The notes: generated by a model not told the origin, from the sequence alone. A stretch of DNA of 64,000 nt from an uncultured Sediminibacterium sp. (GCF_946481145.1 NZ_CAMLMJ010000002.1:1-64000); one strand, 5' to 3'; numbered from the stretch's first letter, positions 1 to 8,702 are shown. Made by a program: numbers and translations.

Positions 1-66
1 CCTTTATTCATAACGGTAACACTGTTTTTGTGTCAACCTATTTACGGACGGAGCATTTCTTCATAA
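1..66 (+). CDS. Possible 3' tail of an upstream gene (partial)
   Basis: Frame 1 is open from the window edge to a TAA at 64-66, which ends just where a strong bidirectional terminator begins. This fits the last 21 codons of a rightward gene. Frame 3 is also open but reads straight through the terminator, so it is less likely. Too little sequence is present to name a product. Confidence 0.25.
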   Translation, partial: PLFITVTLFLCQPIYGRSISS

Positions 67-105
67 ATAAAAAAGGATGCAGCAAATACTGCATCCTTTT
101 TTATT
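66..105. terminator. Bidirectional rho-independent terminator
   Basis: A perfect 17-bp inverted repeat (66-82 with 89-105) has the loop CAAATA. The stem core is GGATGCAG, flanked by A-runs on the left and T-runs on the right, so it can terminate transcription from either side. It lies between the end of the upstream gene and the leftward HAD gene. Confidence 0.85.
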
Positions 106-119
106 TATTTTTTATCTAC

Positions 120-815
120 TCAGAAAATATCTTCAAGTTCCTTTAGGTGGTAAACAGTATAAGTAGGTTTTACATGAGCTGTTACATTCAGGTGATTGAC
201 AAAAATTGTGTCGATACCGGCATTAATCCCTCCTTGAATATCTGCATCCAGGTTATCACCGATCATAATACTTTCACTTTCTGTAGCACCTGTTTGTTGA
301 AAAGCATATTCAAAAATTTCTTTCTGAGGCTTTAGGCTATTACTGGCCTCGGAAGTAATCACCGCTTCAAAGTAAGTATGCAGACCTGAATGCTGTAATT
401 TATTATGTTGAACCTTTTCAAACCCATTTGTTACCAGATGAAGCTTATAGCCTTTTCCCTTCAGGTAATCGAGTATTTCGAAAGTATAGGGAAAGATGGC
501 CGTTTTGGATGGTAAGGTTTCCAGGAATGCTACCGACATTGTTTTAGACAATTGCTCATCGGCCAGTTTATAATCCAATAAAGACAACCACATTCTTTTC
601 CATCTTAATTCATCCTGCTTTATAAAACCCTTGGTATATCTGTCCCACAATCGCTCATTATGGTAACTATAGCGTGCAAAGAAGGCATCAAAATCGTCGA
701 TCCCTCGGTTCTTTAATTCATGTAAATGATATAAATCCTGTAAAGTAGCTTTTGCATTGGTTTCGAAATCCCACAAAGTATGATCCAGGTCGAAAAACAG
801 GTGTTTGTAACGCAT
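120..815 (-). CDS. HAD-superfamily nucleotidase, YjjG/YfnB type
   Basis: A 231-residue cytosolic haloacid-dehalogenase phosphatase. All four HAD motifs are visible: FDLDHTLWD (nucleophile D9, acid/base D11), VTNG (T129), LKP (K162) and GDNLDAD (D187). The cap and overall length match the YjjG/YfnB pyrimidine 5'-nucleotidase subfamily, which dephosphorylates (often non-canonical) pyrimidine nucleotides; the exact substrate is inferred. The frame stays open upstream to 968, but that extension is cysteine-rich and unlike the family. The start at 815 was chosen because the protein then begins MRYKHLFFDLD and because a promoter -7 box ends four bases upstream, implying a leaderless or nearly leaderless transcript. 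Confidence 0.9.
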   Translation of the reverse strand: MRYKHLFFDLDHTLWDFETNAKATLQDLYHLHELKNRGIDDFDAFFARYSYHNERLWDRYTKGFIKQDELRWKRMWLSLLDYKLADEQLSKTMSVAFLETLPSKTAIFPYTFEILDYLKGKGYKLHLVTNGFEKVQHNKLQHSGLHTYFEAVITSEASNSLKPQKEIFEYAFQQTGATESESIMIGDNLDADIQGGINAGIDTIFVNHLNVTAHVKPTYTVYHLKELEDIF

Positions 816-818
816 GCT

Positions 819-848
819 CAAATGTAATAACAAGCTGGCGCAACACAA
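819..848 (-). promoter_or_regulatory. Bacteroidota promoter of the HAD gene
   Basis: On the minus strand, TTG (848-846) is followed by 19 nt and then TACATTTG (826-819), a full match to the Bacteroidota TAnnTTTG -7 element with a -33 TTG. The -7 box lies only 3 bases before the ATG at 815, so the predicted transcription start falls at or next to the start codon. Confidence 0.6.
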
Positions 849-911
849 TATGCAACAGGAGAAATTAAGAATAAATGTTTTATTTAGCAGTTGTAAACAG
901 ACTATTCTACC

Positions 912-1610
912 ATGAACGTAATCATTACCGGAGCTTCCAAAGGAATTGGCAAAGCCATTGCTGCACAATTTGCCGCAAGTGGAAACAACTTGTTTTTATG
1001 TAGTCGTGGAGAAAAATCGCTTTACGATACAGTAGCTGAATTACAGCTTTTATATCCCAATGCAGCCATTTCAGGTATGCCTGCAGATATGGCTGACAAG
1101 ACAGCAATTGATGCTTTTGCTGATTGGTGTTTACAAAAAGGAACGCCCGATATACTCGTAAACAATGCCGGTTATTTTATACCCGGAAGTATTCACAACG
1201 AAGCTGAAGGTACACTGGAAGCGATGCTTCAATCGAATTTATTCAGCGCCTACCACCTTACCAGAAAACTTATTCCGGCAATGATGGATGCTAAGAAGGG
1301 ACATATTTTTAATATTTGCTCAATAGCATCGCTCCATGCTTATGCAAATGGAGGCAGTTATAGTATTAGTAAATATGCATTGGCAGGATTCAGTAAAAAC
1401 CTTCGCGAAGAAATGAAACCACATGGCATTAAAGTAACTGCTGTTTATCCTGGTGCCGTTCTAACTTCTAGCTGGGATGGTTTCGATATAGATCCCAACA
1501 GAATAATGGAAGCGGCCGATATTGCCAAAATGGTATTTGCCGCCAGCCAGTTATCTCCCATGGCAGTAACAGAAGACATTGTTATTCGTCCGCAGTTGGG
1601 AGACCTTTGA
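912..1610 (+). CDS. Short-chain dehydrogenase/reductase (SDR)
   Basis: A 232-residue classical SDR and probable NADP-dependent oxidoreductase. The cofactor loop TGASKGIG is at residues 6-13 and the NNAG structural motif at 84-87. The catalytic Ser is S137, thirteen residues before Y150, followed by Y-S-I-S-K (Y150, K154). The PGAV segment after the active site is also typical. It is divergent from the HAD gene across a 96-bp gap. The substrate cannot be read from the sequence. Confidence 0.9.
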   Translation: MNVIITGASKGIGKAIAAQFAASGNNLFLCSRGEKSLYDTVAELQLLYPNAAISGMPADMADKTAIDAFADWCLQKGTPDILVNNAGYFIPGSIHNEAEGTLEAMLQSNLFSAYHLTRKLIPAMMDAKKGHIFNICSIASLHAYANGGSYSISKYALAGFSKNLREEMKPHGIKVTAVYPGAVLTSSWDGFDIDPNRIMEAADIAKMVFAASQLSPMAVTEDIVIRPQLGDL

Positions 1611-1621
1611 CAACAGAAGAA

Positions 1622-1710
1622 TAATGAATGATGAACGTTGAATGATGAAGTAAAGCAGCATTAAACTCACTGCTGACCAGTCACCATTGACTATTCACCA
1701 TTCACTAAAT
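1622..1710. repeat. Degenerate palindromic word cluster
   Basis: This intergenic stretch holds two copies of GAATGATGAA on the left and, on the right, CACCATTGACTATTCACCATTCAC-type words that are partly complementary to them. It looks like a diverged relative of the CCATGGAC word mosaics found elsewhere in the window. Confidence 0.4.
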
Positions 1711-1780
1711 AACAATTCCTTCATCCACTCCTAACATTCTCTTCATACTACCGGAGCAATTTTGCTAAACTCCACAGTGT

Positions 1781-2638
1781 ATGGACAGACGTACTTTAGA
1801 TGTGGTGGTGATGAGCGATCTTCATTTGGGCACTTATGGTTGTCATGCCAAAGAAATTGTCAATTACCTCAAAAGCATTCAGCCACAGATCCTGGTTTTG
1901 AATGGCGACATCATCGATATCTGGCAATTCAACAAACGCTATTTCCCCGTTGCACACATGCAGGTAATTAAAGAAATTATGAACCTGCTTAGTAAAGGTA
2001 CCCGCGTGATTTATATTACCGGCAATCATGATGAGGCATTACGCAGATATTCAGACTTGCATATGGGTAATTTCCAGCTTACAGATAAAGTAGTGATGGA
2101 AATTAATGGTAAAATGACCTGGATCTTTCATGGTGATGTGTTTGATGCCACTACCAAAGGAAGCGCTAAACTCCTGGCCAAACTTGGCGGACACGGATAC
2201 GATCTTCTTATACTGATCAACAGCCTGATTAATCGATGCTTAAAAATGATAGGCAGAGAGAAGATGAGCTTCAGCAAAAAGGTAAAAAACAGTGTAAAAA
2301 AGGCAGTTGCATGGATCGGAAATTTTGAACAGACTGCAGCAGAATTGGCCATTGAAAAAAAATACGACTATGTTATCTGCGGACATATACATCAACCTCA
2401 GAAACGCATCATTAGTACAAAAGAAGGATCAGTTACCTATTTAAACAGTGGTGACTGGATAGAGAATCTTACCGCTTTAGAATACCAGCATAATGAATGG
2501 GCCATTTACCACTATGATGAAAAAGAGTTTGAAGCTGCAAACACTCCTGTGGTAACGATGGAAAAGAAATTACCACAATTGAATGTAGTAACGGATGAGA
2601 TAGCATTATTCATTCACTCCTTAGCCATACAATCATGA
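1781..2638 (+). CDS. Calcineurin-like phosphoesterase, UDP-2,3-diacylglucosamine hydrolase-like
   Basis: A 285-residue dinuclear metallophosphoesterase. The metal-binding blocks appear in order: SDLHLG (D13, H15), NGDIID (D43), GNHDE (N82, H83), FHGD (H117) and CGHIH (H202, H204). The family includes LpxH, which cleaves UDP-2,3-diacylglucosamine in lipid A synthesis, but the 285-aa length and the insert around residues 125-180 fit the broader LpxH-like group common in Bacteroidota. The stop overlaps the ATG of the next gene (ATGA), so the two are probably translationally coupled and share a glycolipid-related role. Confidence 0.82.
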   Translation: MDRRTLDVVVMSDLHLGTYGCHAKEIVNYLKSIQPQILVLNGDIIDIWQFNKRYFPVAHMQVIKEIMNLLSKGTRVIYITGNHDEALRRYSDLHMGNFQLTDKVVMEINGKMTWIFHGDVFDATTKGSAKLLAKLGGHGYDLLILINSLINRCLKMIGREKMSFSKKVKNSVKKAVAWIGNFEQTAAELAIEKKYDYVICGHIHQPQKRIISTKEGSVTYLNSGDWIENLTALEYQHNEWAIYHYDEKEFEAANTPVVTMEKKLPQLNVVTDEIALFIHSLAIQS

Positions 2639-3684
2639 GTTTGAAAATATTATATGCGGTACAGGCCACCGGAAACGGACATATTAGTCGTGCCATGGAA
2701 CTAATGCCCTACCTGCAGCAATATGGGGAGGTAGATGTATTTCTGAGTGGGAGTAATAGCAATCTGACACCAAATCTACCTATCAGATATCGTAGCAATG
2801 GGTTGAGTTTATTTTATGGAAATACCGGTGGATTAGATTACTGGCGCATGTGGAAGGAGTTGAATCTTAGAAGAGTATGGAAAGAAGCAAAAGCTTTACC
2901 AGTTGAAAAATATGACCTTGTACTTAATGATTTCGACAGCATCACTTCCCTGGCCTGTGCACTTAAAAAAGTACCAAGTGTAGGATTTGGACATCAGGCA
3001 AGTTTTCAGAGTAGTTTAACACCAAGAGCAGGCAAAAAAGATATTGCCGGAGAAATGATTCTCAGGCATTATGCAAAAGCAACGGCTTATATCGGATTGC
3101 ATTTTAGTCAGTATGATGATTTTATTTATGCGCCGATACTAAAAGAAGAGGTATTACAAGCACAGCCTGTAAAAGGGAATCATGTAACCGTTTATTTATC
3201 ACATTATAGCGATGAAGTAGTAATACAGGCGCTGGCTGGTATAAAAGATATTCAGTTCGAAATATTTTCTAAAAAAGCAACTCAAAAAAAACAAACTGGA
3301 AATATTACCCTTATACCAATCAGTAACGATGGATTTAGCCACAGTATGATTAATGCCGCTGGTGTAATTACAGGTGCCGGATTTGAAACCCCCGCCGAAG
3401 CGCTTTATCTTGGAAAGCAATTATTGTGCTTACCTATTCGGGGGCAATATGAGCAATTGTGTAATGCTGCTGCCCTGAAAGATTTCAAAGTAACAATCAT
3501 TGATAAGATTAACACATCCTTTCAGCAGCAGGTAATGAATTGGATTCAAAATACAGCCGTGAAACAATTAACAATCACTCACAGTACTTATGAGATTGTT
3601 CAAAAAACAATAGAATTGGGAAGAAGTCTTAGAAAAGAATCAGACATAACACTAATGCCTGAAATATTTTCTTACCAGAAATAA
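2635..3684 (+). CDS. Glycosyltransferase, MurG/GT28-like
   Basis: A 349-residue protein of two Rossmann-like halves. The N-terminus has a glycine-rich loop (ATGNGHISRA, from about residue 11) as in MurG/UGT acceptor domains. The C-terminal half carries GAGFETPAEALYLGK followed by a conserved LCLP segment, the usual nucleotide-sugar site of GT-B enzymes. There is no signal peptide, so it is probably cytosolic or membrane-peripheral. It overlaps the LpxH-like gene by four bases, which suggests both act on one envelope glycolipid. Donor and acceptor are unknown. Confidence 0.8.
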   Translation: MSLKILYAVQATGNGHISRAMELMPYLQQYGEVDVFLSGSNSNLTPNLPIRYRSNGLSLFYGNTGGLDYWRMWKELNLRRVWKEAKALPVEKYDLVLNDFDSITSLACALKKVPSVGFGHQASFQSSLTPRAGKKDIAGEMILRHYAKATAYIGLHFSQYDDFIYAPILKEEVLQAQPVKGNHVTVYLSHYSDEVVIQALAGIKDIQFEIFSKKATQKKQTGNITLIPISNDGFSHSMINAAGVITGAGFETPAEALYLGKQLLCLPIRGQYEQLCNAAALKDFKVTIIDKINTSFQQQVMNWIQNTAVKQLTITHSTYEIVQKTIELGRSLRKESDITLMPEIFSYQK

Positions 3685-3705
3685 AACAAGTCAATAACCT
3701 CCTTT

Positions 3706-4587
3706 TTAAAGGCAAAGCAAAACCTGCCAGGCATGGTCTATTTTGCCCTCATTTAATAACTCTGCGGCATACTTGTGTAATTCTGTTTCCATTTCGGTAG
3801 GACTAACAGCATAATACTGAAAGATATTTTTTACCCTGTCGTCTGCAAAAGCGGCATTAATATCAGGAAGCTCATGCACATTGCCTAGCATCCCTAAATG
3901 ATTTCCGGTAAGAATAGGGCTATGTTTAATAGCATCCGGAAGTTGATCAATACCGATTCCAAGCTGGGTGTTAGGCTTGGGCACTTTGAATAAATTATCT
4001 TTCGAAACCTTACAATACCAGTCGCCACCAAGTCTGGCTACAAGCTGTAATTTTTGTTGATCTATTTTCCCCTGCTCATCCAGAATGGTTTCATCTACAT
4101 GCATACAGAGTACTTCGGCAATTACCAATTGACCCGCACCACCGATCTCACCCAGGCTTTTTACTTCGTTTACTTTACATTCTAATTTGATCTTTGCTTC
4201 TTTCACCATTGGTGGTGTTACCCTGGTGGATGGTTCTGCGGTAAACCCAGCTTTCACAAATTCGTTCACCTCTTTTGGGAACTCACAACTAGATAAACTT
4301 ACCTGTTGTACCATTTCATAATCAACAATATTAATTACGCACTCAGGAACTTCAAGTACATTTTCCAGTGTGTGTTTGGTGGTATTATCGCGTCCCCGTC
4401 TTGAAGGTGAAAAAATAACGATGGGTGGATTAGAAGAAAACAAGTTGAAAAAACTAAATGGACTCAGGTTTACGTTTCCTGCCTTATCAATTGTACTTGC
4501 CAGACAAATGGGTCTTGGTGCAATCGCATGTTGCAACCACTGCTGTTTTTCCATAACAGGTAAAGAACTGATGTCGATCGTTTTCAT
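3706..4587 (-). CDS. Flavin reductase family protein (FMN-binding split barrel)
   Basis: A 293-residue protein of the DIM6/NTAB flavin reductase-like family. The N-terminal segment APRPICLASTID, NLSPFSFFNLFS and the IVIFSPSRRG block (about residues 22-65) form the FMN-binding split barrel. It probably reduces or binds FMN for a partner oxygenase, although no oxygenase lies nearby. A C-terminal extension of about 90 residues follows the barrel. It is separated from psd by a large hairpin repeat, so it may be transcribed on its own. Confidence 0.85.
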   Translation of the reverse strand: MKTIDISSLPVMEKQQWLQHAIAPRPICLASTIDKAGNVNLSPFSFFNLFSSNPPIVIFSPSRRGRDNTTKHTLENVLEVPECVINIVDYEMVQQVSLSSCEFPKEVNEFVKAGFTAEPSTRVTPPMVKEAKIKLECKVNEVKSLGEIGGAGQLVIAEVLCMHVDETILDEQGKIDQQKLQLVARLGGDWYCKVSKDNLFKVPKPNTQLGIGIDQLPDAIKHSPILTGNHLGMLGNVHELPDINAAFADDRVKNIFQYYAVSPTEMETELHKYAAELLNEGKIDHAWQVLLCL

Positions 4588-4601
4588 TTGTTTCTTTTAC
4601 C

Positions 4602-4686
4602 CTGCGAAACCTCTGCTTCTCATATTCTCTGCGGTGATTTTACCGAATATTCACCGCAGAGAATATGAGAAGCGGAGGTTTCGCAG
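4602..4686. repeat. Dispersed hairpin repeat, CTCTGCGGTGA family, copy 1
   Basis: Two 36-nt arms (4602-4637 and 4651-4686) are inverted copies with a single mismatch, separated by a 13-nt loop. The inner stem is built on CTCTGCGGTGA / TCACCGCAGAG and the outer stem on CTGCGAAACCTCTGC / its complement. It is the best preserved of three copies; the others are at 20205-20278 and 28243-28316. It lies between flavin reductase and psd. Confidence 0.85.
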
Positions 4687-4706
4687 AGGGGTGTTTAGAG
4701 AAGAAT

Positions 4707-5366
4707 TTATTCCCAGCTTGCAAGTACGGTTACACCGCCTTGTACTACCTGGTTCATGGTTACATCTATCTTGGTACCGATAGGTAATAAAATATCGACA
4801 CGACTGCCAAATTTTATAAAACCATATTCATCACACTGTTTTACCTGCTGTCCTACAGAAGTATAATTACAAATGCGTTTGGCCAATGCTCCTGCAATTT
4901 GTTTGTAAAGAATGGTGCCGTAATTATTTTTTACTGCCACGCTCCATCTCTCATTTTCAGTAGAAGATTTTGGATGCCATGCCACCAGATATTTTCCTTT
5001 ATGGTATTGGTTGTAAATCACTTCACCGTTCATTGGATTACGGTTCACATGAACATTTGCCGGACTCATAAAAATACTTACCTGAATTCTTTTGTCTTTA
5101 AAGTATTCCTCGTCGACTGTTTCTTCAATCACCACTACTTTGCCATCTGCCGGGCAAATCAACTTTTTATCATCCATGGTATGGACGCGGTTGGGAATCC
5201 TGAAAAAGGATACCAGGAATAATAACAGCCCAAGTGTAATGATAAAAATAACGATCGCCAGCCAGGGCATTGAGGCGCTGAAAAGGGTAAACGAGGCCAC
5301 ATTTACTATCCCGAAAATCAAAGCACTGATGCCAATAGTCTGGTAGCCTTCACGATGAATGGTCAT
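4707..5366 (-). CDS. psd: Phosphatidylserine decarboxylase family protein
   Basis: A 219-residue short-form phosphatidylserine decarboxylase proenzyme, which makes phosphatidylethanolamine from phosphatidylserine at the inner membrane. Two hydrophobic helices span roughly residues 10-53. Catalytic features are PADGKV (D73), ANVHVNRNP (H106) and FGSRVD, where self-cleavage between G187 and S188 would create the pyruvoyl cofactor. It sits downstream of cdsA, which makes the CDP-diacylglycerol used earlier in the same pathway, so the two genes cover both ends of PE synthesis. A -7 box just upstream suggests an additional promoter. Confidence 0.93.
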   Translation of the reverse strand: MTIHREGYQTIGISALIFGIVNVASFTLFSASMPWLAIVIFIITLGLLLFLVSFFRIPNRVHTMDDKKLICPADGKVVVIEETVDEEYFKDKRIQVSIFMSPANVHVNRNPMNGEVIYNQYHKGKYLVAWHPKSSTENERWSVAVKNNYGTILYKQIAGALAKRICNYTSVGQQVKQCDEYGFIKFGSRVDILLPIGTKIDVTMNQVVQGGVTVLASWE

Positions 5367-5383
5367 GATAATGAATTAAGCAA

Positions 5384-5391
5384 CAAAGTTA
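5384..5391 (-). promoter_or_regulatory. Putative -7 element of psd
   Basis: On the minus strand the sequence reads TAACTTTG, matching TAnnTTTG, 17 bases before the psd ATG. No convincing -33 TTG was found at 19-21 nt, so this is a moderate call. Confidence 0.45.
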
Positions 5392-5420
5392 AACGAATGA
5401 AGGAATAAATTGGTGGTTTA

Positions 5421-6284
5421 TTAGCGCGCTAAAAACAATATCAACCATACATAGGGTGTTGCCAGCAATAAGGAATCGAATCTGTCAAGAAAACCACCGT
5501 GACCGGGCATAAAGCTGCCACTGTCTTTAACGCCTGCCATTCGCTTTAATTTACTTTCGAACAGGTCGCCGATAGTACCCATTACAGCGGCAGTAACTGT
5601 TACTAAAATTATTTTGAAAAGGCTTAGTTCAAGCCAGTAAACACAAACTGCACTTATTACTACCACTGCCAGTATTGCGCCACCAACAGTGCCTTCCCAG
5701 GTTTTTTTAGGTGAAATGGGGGAAAAAGGTGTTTTACCGATCAATGAACCTACTATATAAGCCATGGTATCGTTGATCCAAATTGTAGCGATAATGATCA
5801 TTGGCAATAACCAACCCGCTTCAGGAAATTTTGGAGAATACATTTTATTATATAAATCAAGCAGAAGGGCCCATGACAATGAGATATATAATAATCCTCC
5901 AATGGTATAGGCAATGATTTTCCAATCTGGTATTCGCCATTTAATTATTTTAATCAGTAACAAGCCAGCTAATGAAATGATTAGGGCCCACCAACCAATT
6001 TCATGCAGAAAATAATTACCAAGCTTAAATTCATCTCCCGTCATCCAGCACATAAAACCAAGTCCTGCCCCAATTGCTCCCCCCAAGTGAATGGGGGAAA
6101 TATTTTTATACCGGAAATCAATTTTTGCGATGAGCGATTTATATTCTAACCAGCATCCTATATGAATAACCATAAACAAAGCCAGAAAACTCCATTGATT
6201 CCATAATAATCCACCCAACATAACCACCACAAATACAATGGCCGTTAATGCCCGCGTACGAAAGGTTTGAAAGTTAAATGCCAT
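5421..6284 (-). CDS. cdsA: Phosphatidate cytidylyltransferase
   Basis: A 287-residue polytopic inner-membrane enzyme that makes CDP-diacylglycerol from phosphatidate and CTP. About eight hydrophobic segments are visible. SPKKTWEG lies at residues 191-198, and the C-terminal CDP-alcohol signature runs from about 237 to 271 with KDSGSFMPGHGG and LDRFDS. The gene is 54 bp upstream of psd on the same strand. A palindromic word mosaic separates it from the DUF2007 gene upstream. Confidence 0.95.
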   Translation of the reverse strand: MAFNFQTFRTRALTAIVFVVVMLGGLLWNQWSFLALFMVIHIGCWLEYKSLIAKIDFRYKNISPIHLGGAIGAGLGFMCWMTGDEFKLGNYFLHEIGWWALIISLAGLLLIKIIKWRIPDWKIIAYTIGGLLYISLSWALLLDLYNKMYSPKFPEAGWLLPMIIIATIWINDTMAYIVGSLIGKTPFSPISPKKTWEGTVGGAILAVVVISAVCVYWLELSLFKIILVTVTAAVMGTIGDLFESKLKRMAGVKDSGSFMPGHGGFLDRFDSLLLATPYVWLILFLAR

Positions 6285-6301
6285 GGCACGAAGGTAATAC
6301 A

Positions 6302-6386
6302 GATAGCTTATGGTTCATCACATATGATCTATGACCTATGGTCCATTTACAATGGACTATGGTCTATAGTCTATTTGCCATATGCT
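6302..6386. repeat. CCATGGAC word-mosaic repeat, copy in cdsA upstream region
   Basis: About 85 bp are made almost wholly of 7-8 nt words such as TATGGTCC, GGACTATGG and CTATGACC in both orientations, giving overlapping imperfect palindromes. Related mosaics occur at 15406-15437, 44282-44351 and 57299-57376. Confidence 0.7.
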
Positions 6387-6591
6387 AGCTTAATAAAGTT
6401 TTATTAATCAGTTCTTTTGCGGTTATTTCAAGATGATCCGGTACAAAAAGTTGAATATCACCGAACATAGGGTAACTGCTATCCTGTTTATTTAATAGCT
6501 GCACTGGTATCTGATTCTCCTCCAGCATACCTTTTATAATAGCAGCTTCAGGATAAACCCTCGTTGAAAATATTTTTTTCCAATTATGCAT
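6385..6591 (-). CDS. DUF2007 domain-containing small protein
   Basis: A 68-residue cytosolic protein matching the DUF2007 family (putative prokaryotic signal-transducing domain). Visible features are the N-terminal KIFSTRVYPEAAIIKGMLEE helix and the central short strands ending in GDIQLFVP. Its start overlaps the end of the CPBP protease gene by 8 bp, so they form a transcriptional pair. The biochemical role of the family is not established. Confidence 0.8.
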   Translation of the reverse strand: MHNWKKIFSTRVYPEAAIIKGMLEENQIPVQLLNKQDSSYPMFGDIQLFVPDHLEITAKELINKTLLS

Positions 6592-7513
6592 GTTCGTCGT
6601 TGGGTATTTCGTTGGATGAAATTGGAACCGGGGTTTGTCTGAATTGATATAATTGTTTGAAAAGAAGTATTAATAATACAAGCCCTATCAATCCCCACCA
6701 CAAAGGCATGGCTTCATCCATCGTTTTTTCAATCGATTTACCTTTTGCCTGAGCAAAATAAAGTTGGGTTACAATAAAAGCATTATGCAAAAAGTGCTGT
6801 AAGATGCTCAACCATAAGTTATTGGTAAGATAGAAAATCAAACCAAGTGTAACCCCCAATGCAATCCGGGGTAGAAATCCAAAATAAGAGAAATGGATAG
6901 CGCTAAAAAGGATACTGGTTATAATAATGCCATACCAGGCATTTTTTGTCCATTGAACAAATAATTGCTGAACGGCGCCACGAAATAAAATTTCTTCAAA
7001 AACTGCCGGGGCTAATGCCATAACAATTACAGCCATTATATAATCAGTAACATTACGCATATAGGCCATGTTCAGCATTACATCTTTGTAAGCTTGTTCC
7101 ATTTCCTTTGCTTTCTTCAATAAACTTTCTGGCAATGGAATTTCCTGGTTCAGTAAACCCAATGCACCACTGAAAATCATACCGGCAAATGTGATCAATA
7201 CTACCAGACCTATTTGCCTTCCTTTTATATTCAGGTTAAAACCAAAATAGGAAAAAGGCTTTTTCCCTATGATTTTTGCATAAAATATTGCAGGAAGCAT
7301 AAAAGCAATGAAAGTTGCTCCCGTATTAAGTATTCTTGAAATATGGGCATTTTCGGGTTTATTCATGGCTTCTGGCACCCTAAGCATTGGAACATCAAAA
7401 ATATTGGCTCCTATTGCCAAACTCAGCAAAGACCCGACAATCATTCCGGTGCCAACAAGGCCAAGTAAGATTAAAAACTGAACAGGAAAACTAAACTGTG
7501 CCTTCTGATTCAT
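6584..7513 (-). CDS. CPBP family intramembrane metalloprotease
   Basis: A 309-residue multi-pass membrane protein of the Abi/CAAX-prenyl-protease-like family. The catalytic motifs are present: EEILFR (E173, E174, R178), AIHFSYFGFLPR (H207) and HFLHNA (H240/H243). Eight or so hydrophobic helices surround them. Members cleave within the membrane or protect against bacteriocins; the substrate here is unknown. It heads the leftward block that runs into DUF2007, cdsA and psd. Confidence 0.88.
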   Translation of the reverse strand: MNQKAQFSFPVQFLILLGLVGTGMIVGSLLSLAIGANIFDVPMLRVPEAMNKPENAHISRILNTGATFIAFMLPAIFYAKIIGKKPFSYFGFNLNIKGRQIGLVVLITFAGMIFSGALGLLNQEIPLPESLLKKAKEMEQAYKDVMLNMAYMRNVTDYIMAVIVMALAPAVFEEILFRGAVQQLFVQWTKNAWYGIIITSILFSAIHFSYFGFLPRIALGVTLGLIFYLTNNLWLSILQHFLHNAFIVTQLYFAQAKGKSIEKTMDEAMPLWWGLIGLVLLILLFKQLYQFRQTPVPISSNEIPNDEHA

Positions 7514-7630
7514 GTGGTTGAAGAATAAGCTCGTAAATTTGCAGCCGGTTGGCTGGCAGACTAAGATACAGGTATCCTGTTTAAAATAAGTTACCAGTTA
7601 AGAAAAAGAGAAAACACCGCTTTTTACATC

Positions 7631-8668
7631 ATGGTTAAAATTGATACGATAACATTACCAGATTTCCCGCTTTTACTGGCACCTATGGAAGATGTAAGTG
7701 ATCCTCCCTTCCGGGCAGTATGTAAAGAAAATGGGGCCGACCTGATGTATACCGAGTTTATAAGCAGTGAAGGGTTGATTCGAGACGCCATTAAAAGCCG
7801 CCGCAAACTGGATATTTTCGATTATGAACGTCCAATTGGCATACAGATATTTGGGGGTGACGAAGAAAGTCTTGCCCTGGCAGCAAAAATTGTAGATGTA
7901 ACCAATCCAGATCTGCTCGATATTAATTTCGGATGCCCGGTAAAAAAAGTAGCCGGAAAAGGTGCAGGTGCAGGTGTACTCAAAGACCTTGACCTGATGG
8001 TGCGACTTACCGATGCGGTAGTAAAATCTACCCGCTTGCCTGTAACGGTAAAAACAAGGCTTGGTTGGGATGACACTTCAAAAAATATTGAAGAAGTAGC
8101 TGAAAGGTTGCAGGATGTTGGTATCAAGGCATTAAGTATTCATGGCCGTACAAGGGCTCAGATGTATAAAGGGGAAGCAGACTGGACGCTTATTGCCAAA
8201 GTAAAAAACAATCCAAGAATCAATATTCCCATTTTTGGTAATGGAGATATTGATAGCCCGCAAAAAGCATTGGCTTATAAAAACAAATATGGTGTTGATG
8301 GTATTATGATCGGCAGGGCCGCGATCGGTTATCCATGGATATTTCGTGAGATAAAACATTTTGTGCAAACAGGAGAACTGCTTGCCCCACCTACCGTGGA
8401 AGAAAGAGTAAGCGTTTGCAGACAGCATTTACGGAAATCGATTGAATGGAAAGGGCCAATAGTTGGCATTAATGAAATGCGCAGACATTATGCCAACTAC
8501 CTGAAAGGGTTACCCGGCATAAAAGACTATCGTAACAGACTGGTTACTTTAAAAACAATGGAAGAAGTAGAAGTTGTTTTAGATGAAGTAGCTGAAAATT
8601 ACAAAGATTTTGTAATGGAAAGACAGACCATTGAACTGGTAAATTACCACGAAAATTGCCCTCTTTAA
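7631..8668 (+). CDS. dusB: tRNA-dihydrouridine synthase B
   Basis: A 345-residue FMN-dependent enzyme that reduces uridines in the tRNA D-loop. The TIM barrel starts with LLLAPMEDVSDPPFR (about 14-28). The catalytic cysteine is C102 in NFGCP, followed by KKVAGKGAGAGVL. The FMN phosphate site GNGDI and DGIMIGRAAIGYPWIF are also intact. Length and motifs fit DusB rather than DusA or DusC. The TAA stop overlaps the outer end of an inverted repeat arm that frames the next gene. Confidence 0.95.
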   Translation: MVKIDTITLPDFPLLLAPMEDVSDPPFRAVCKENGADLMYTEFISSEGLIRDAIKSRRKLDIFDYERPIGIQIFGGDEESLALAAKIVDVTNPDLLDINFGCPVKKVAGKGAGAGVLKDLDLMVRLTDAVVKSTRLPVTVKTRLGWDDTSKNIEEVAERLQDVGIKALSIHGRTRAQMYKGEADWTLIAKVKNNPRINIPIFGNGDIDSPQKALAYKNKYGVDGIMIGRAAIGYPWIFREIKHFVQTGELLAPPTVEERVSVCRQHLRKSIEWKGPIVGINEMRRHYANYLKGLPGIKDYRNRLVTLKTMEEVEVVLDEVAENYKDFVMERQTIELVNYHENCPL

Positions 8669-8702
8669 CTCACCCTGGCCCTCTCTGCTTCGCAAAGAGG
8701 GG
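8667..8702 (+). repeat. Left inverted arm of the DUF559 unit
   Basis: AACTCACCC followed by CTCTCTGCTTCGCAAAGAG. The inner block folds into an 8-bp stem with one C/A mismatch and a TTC loop. The first bases overlap the dusB stop codon. Confidence 0.85.
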
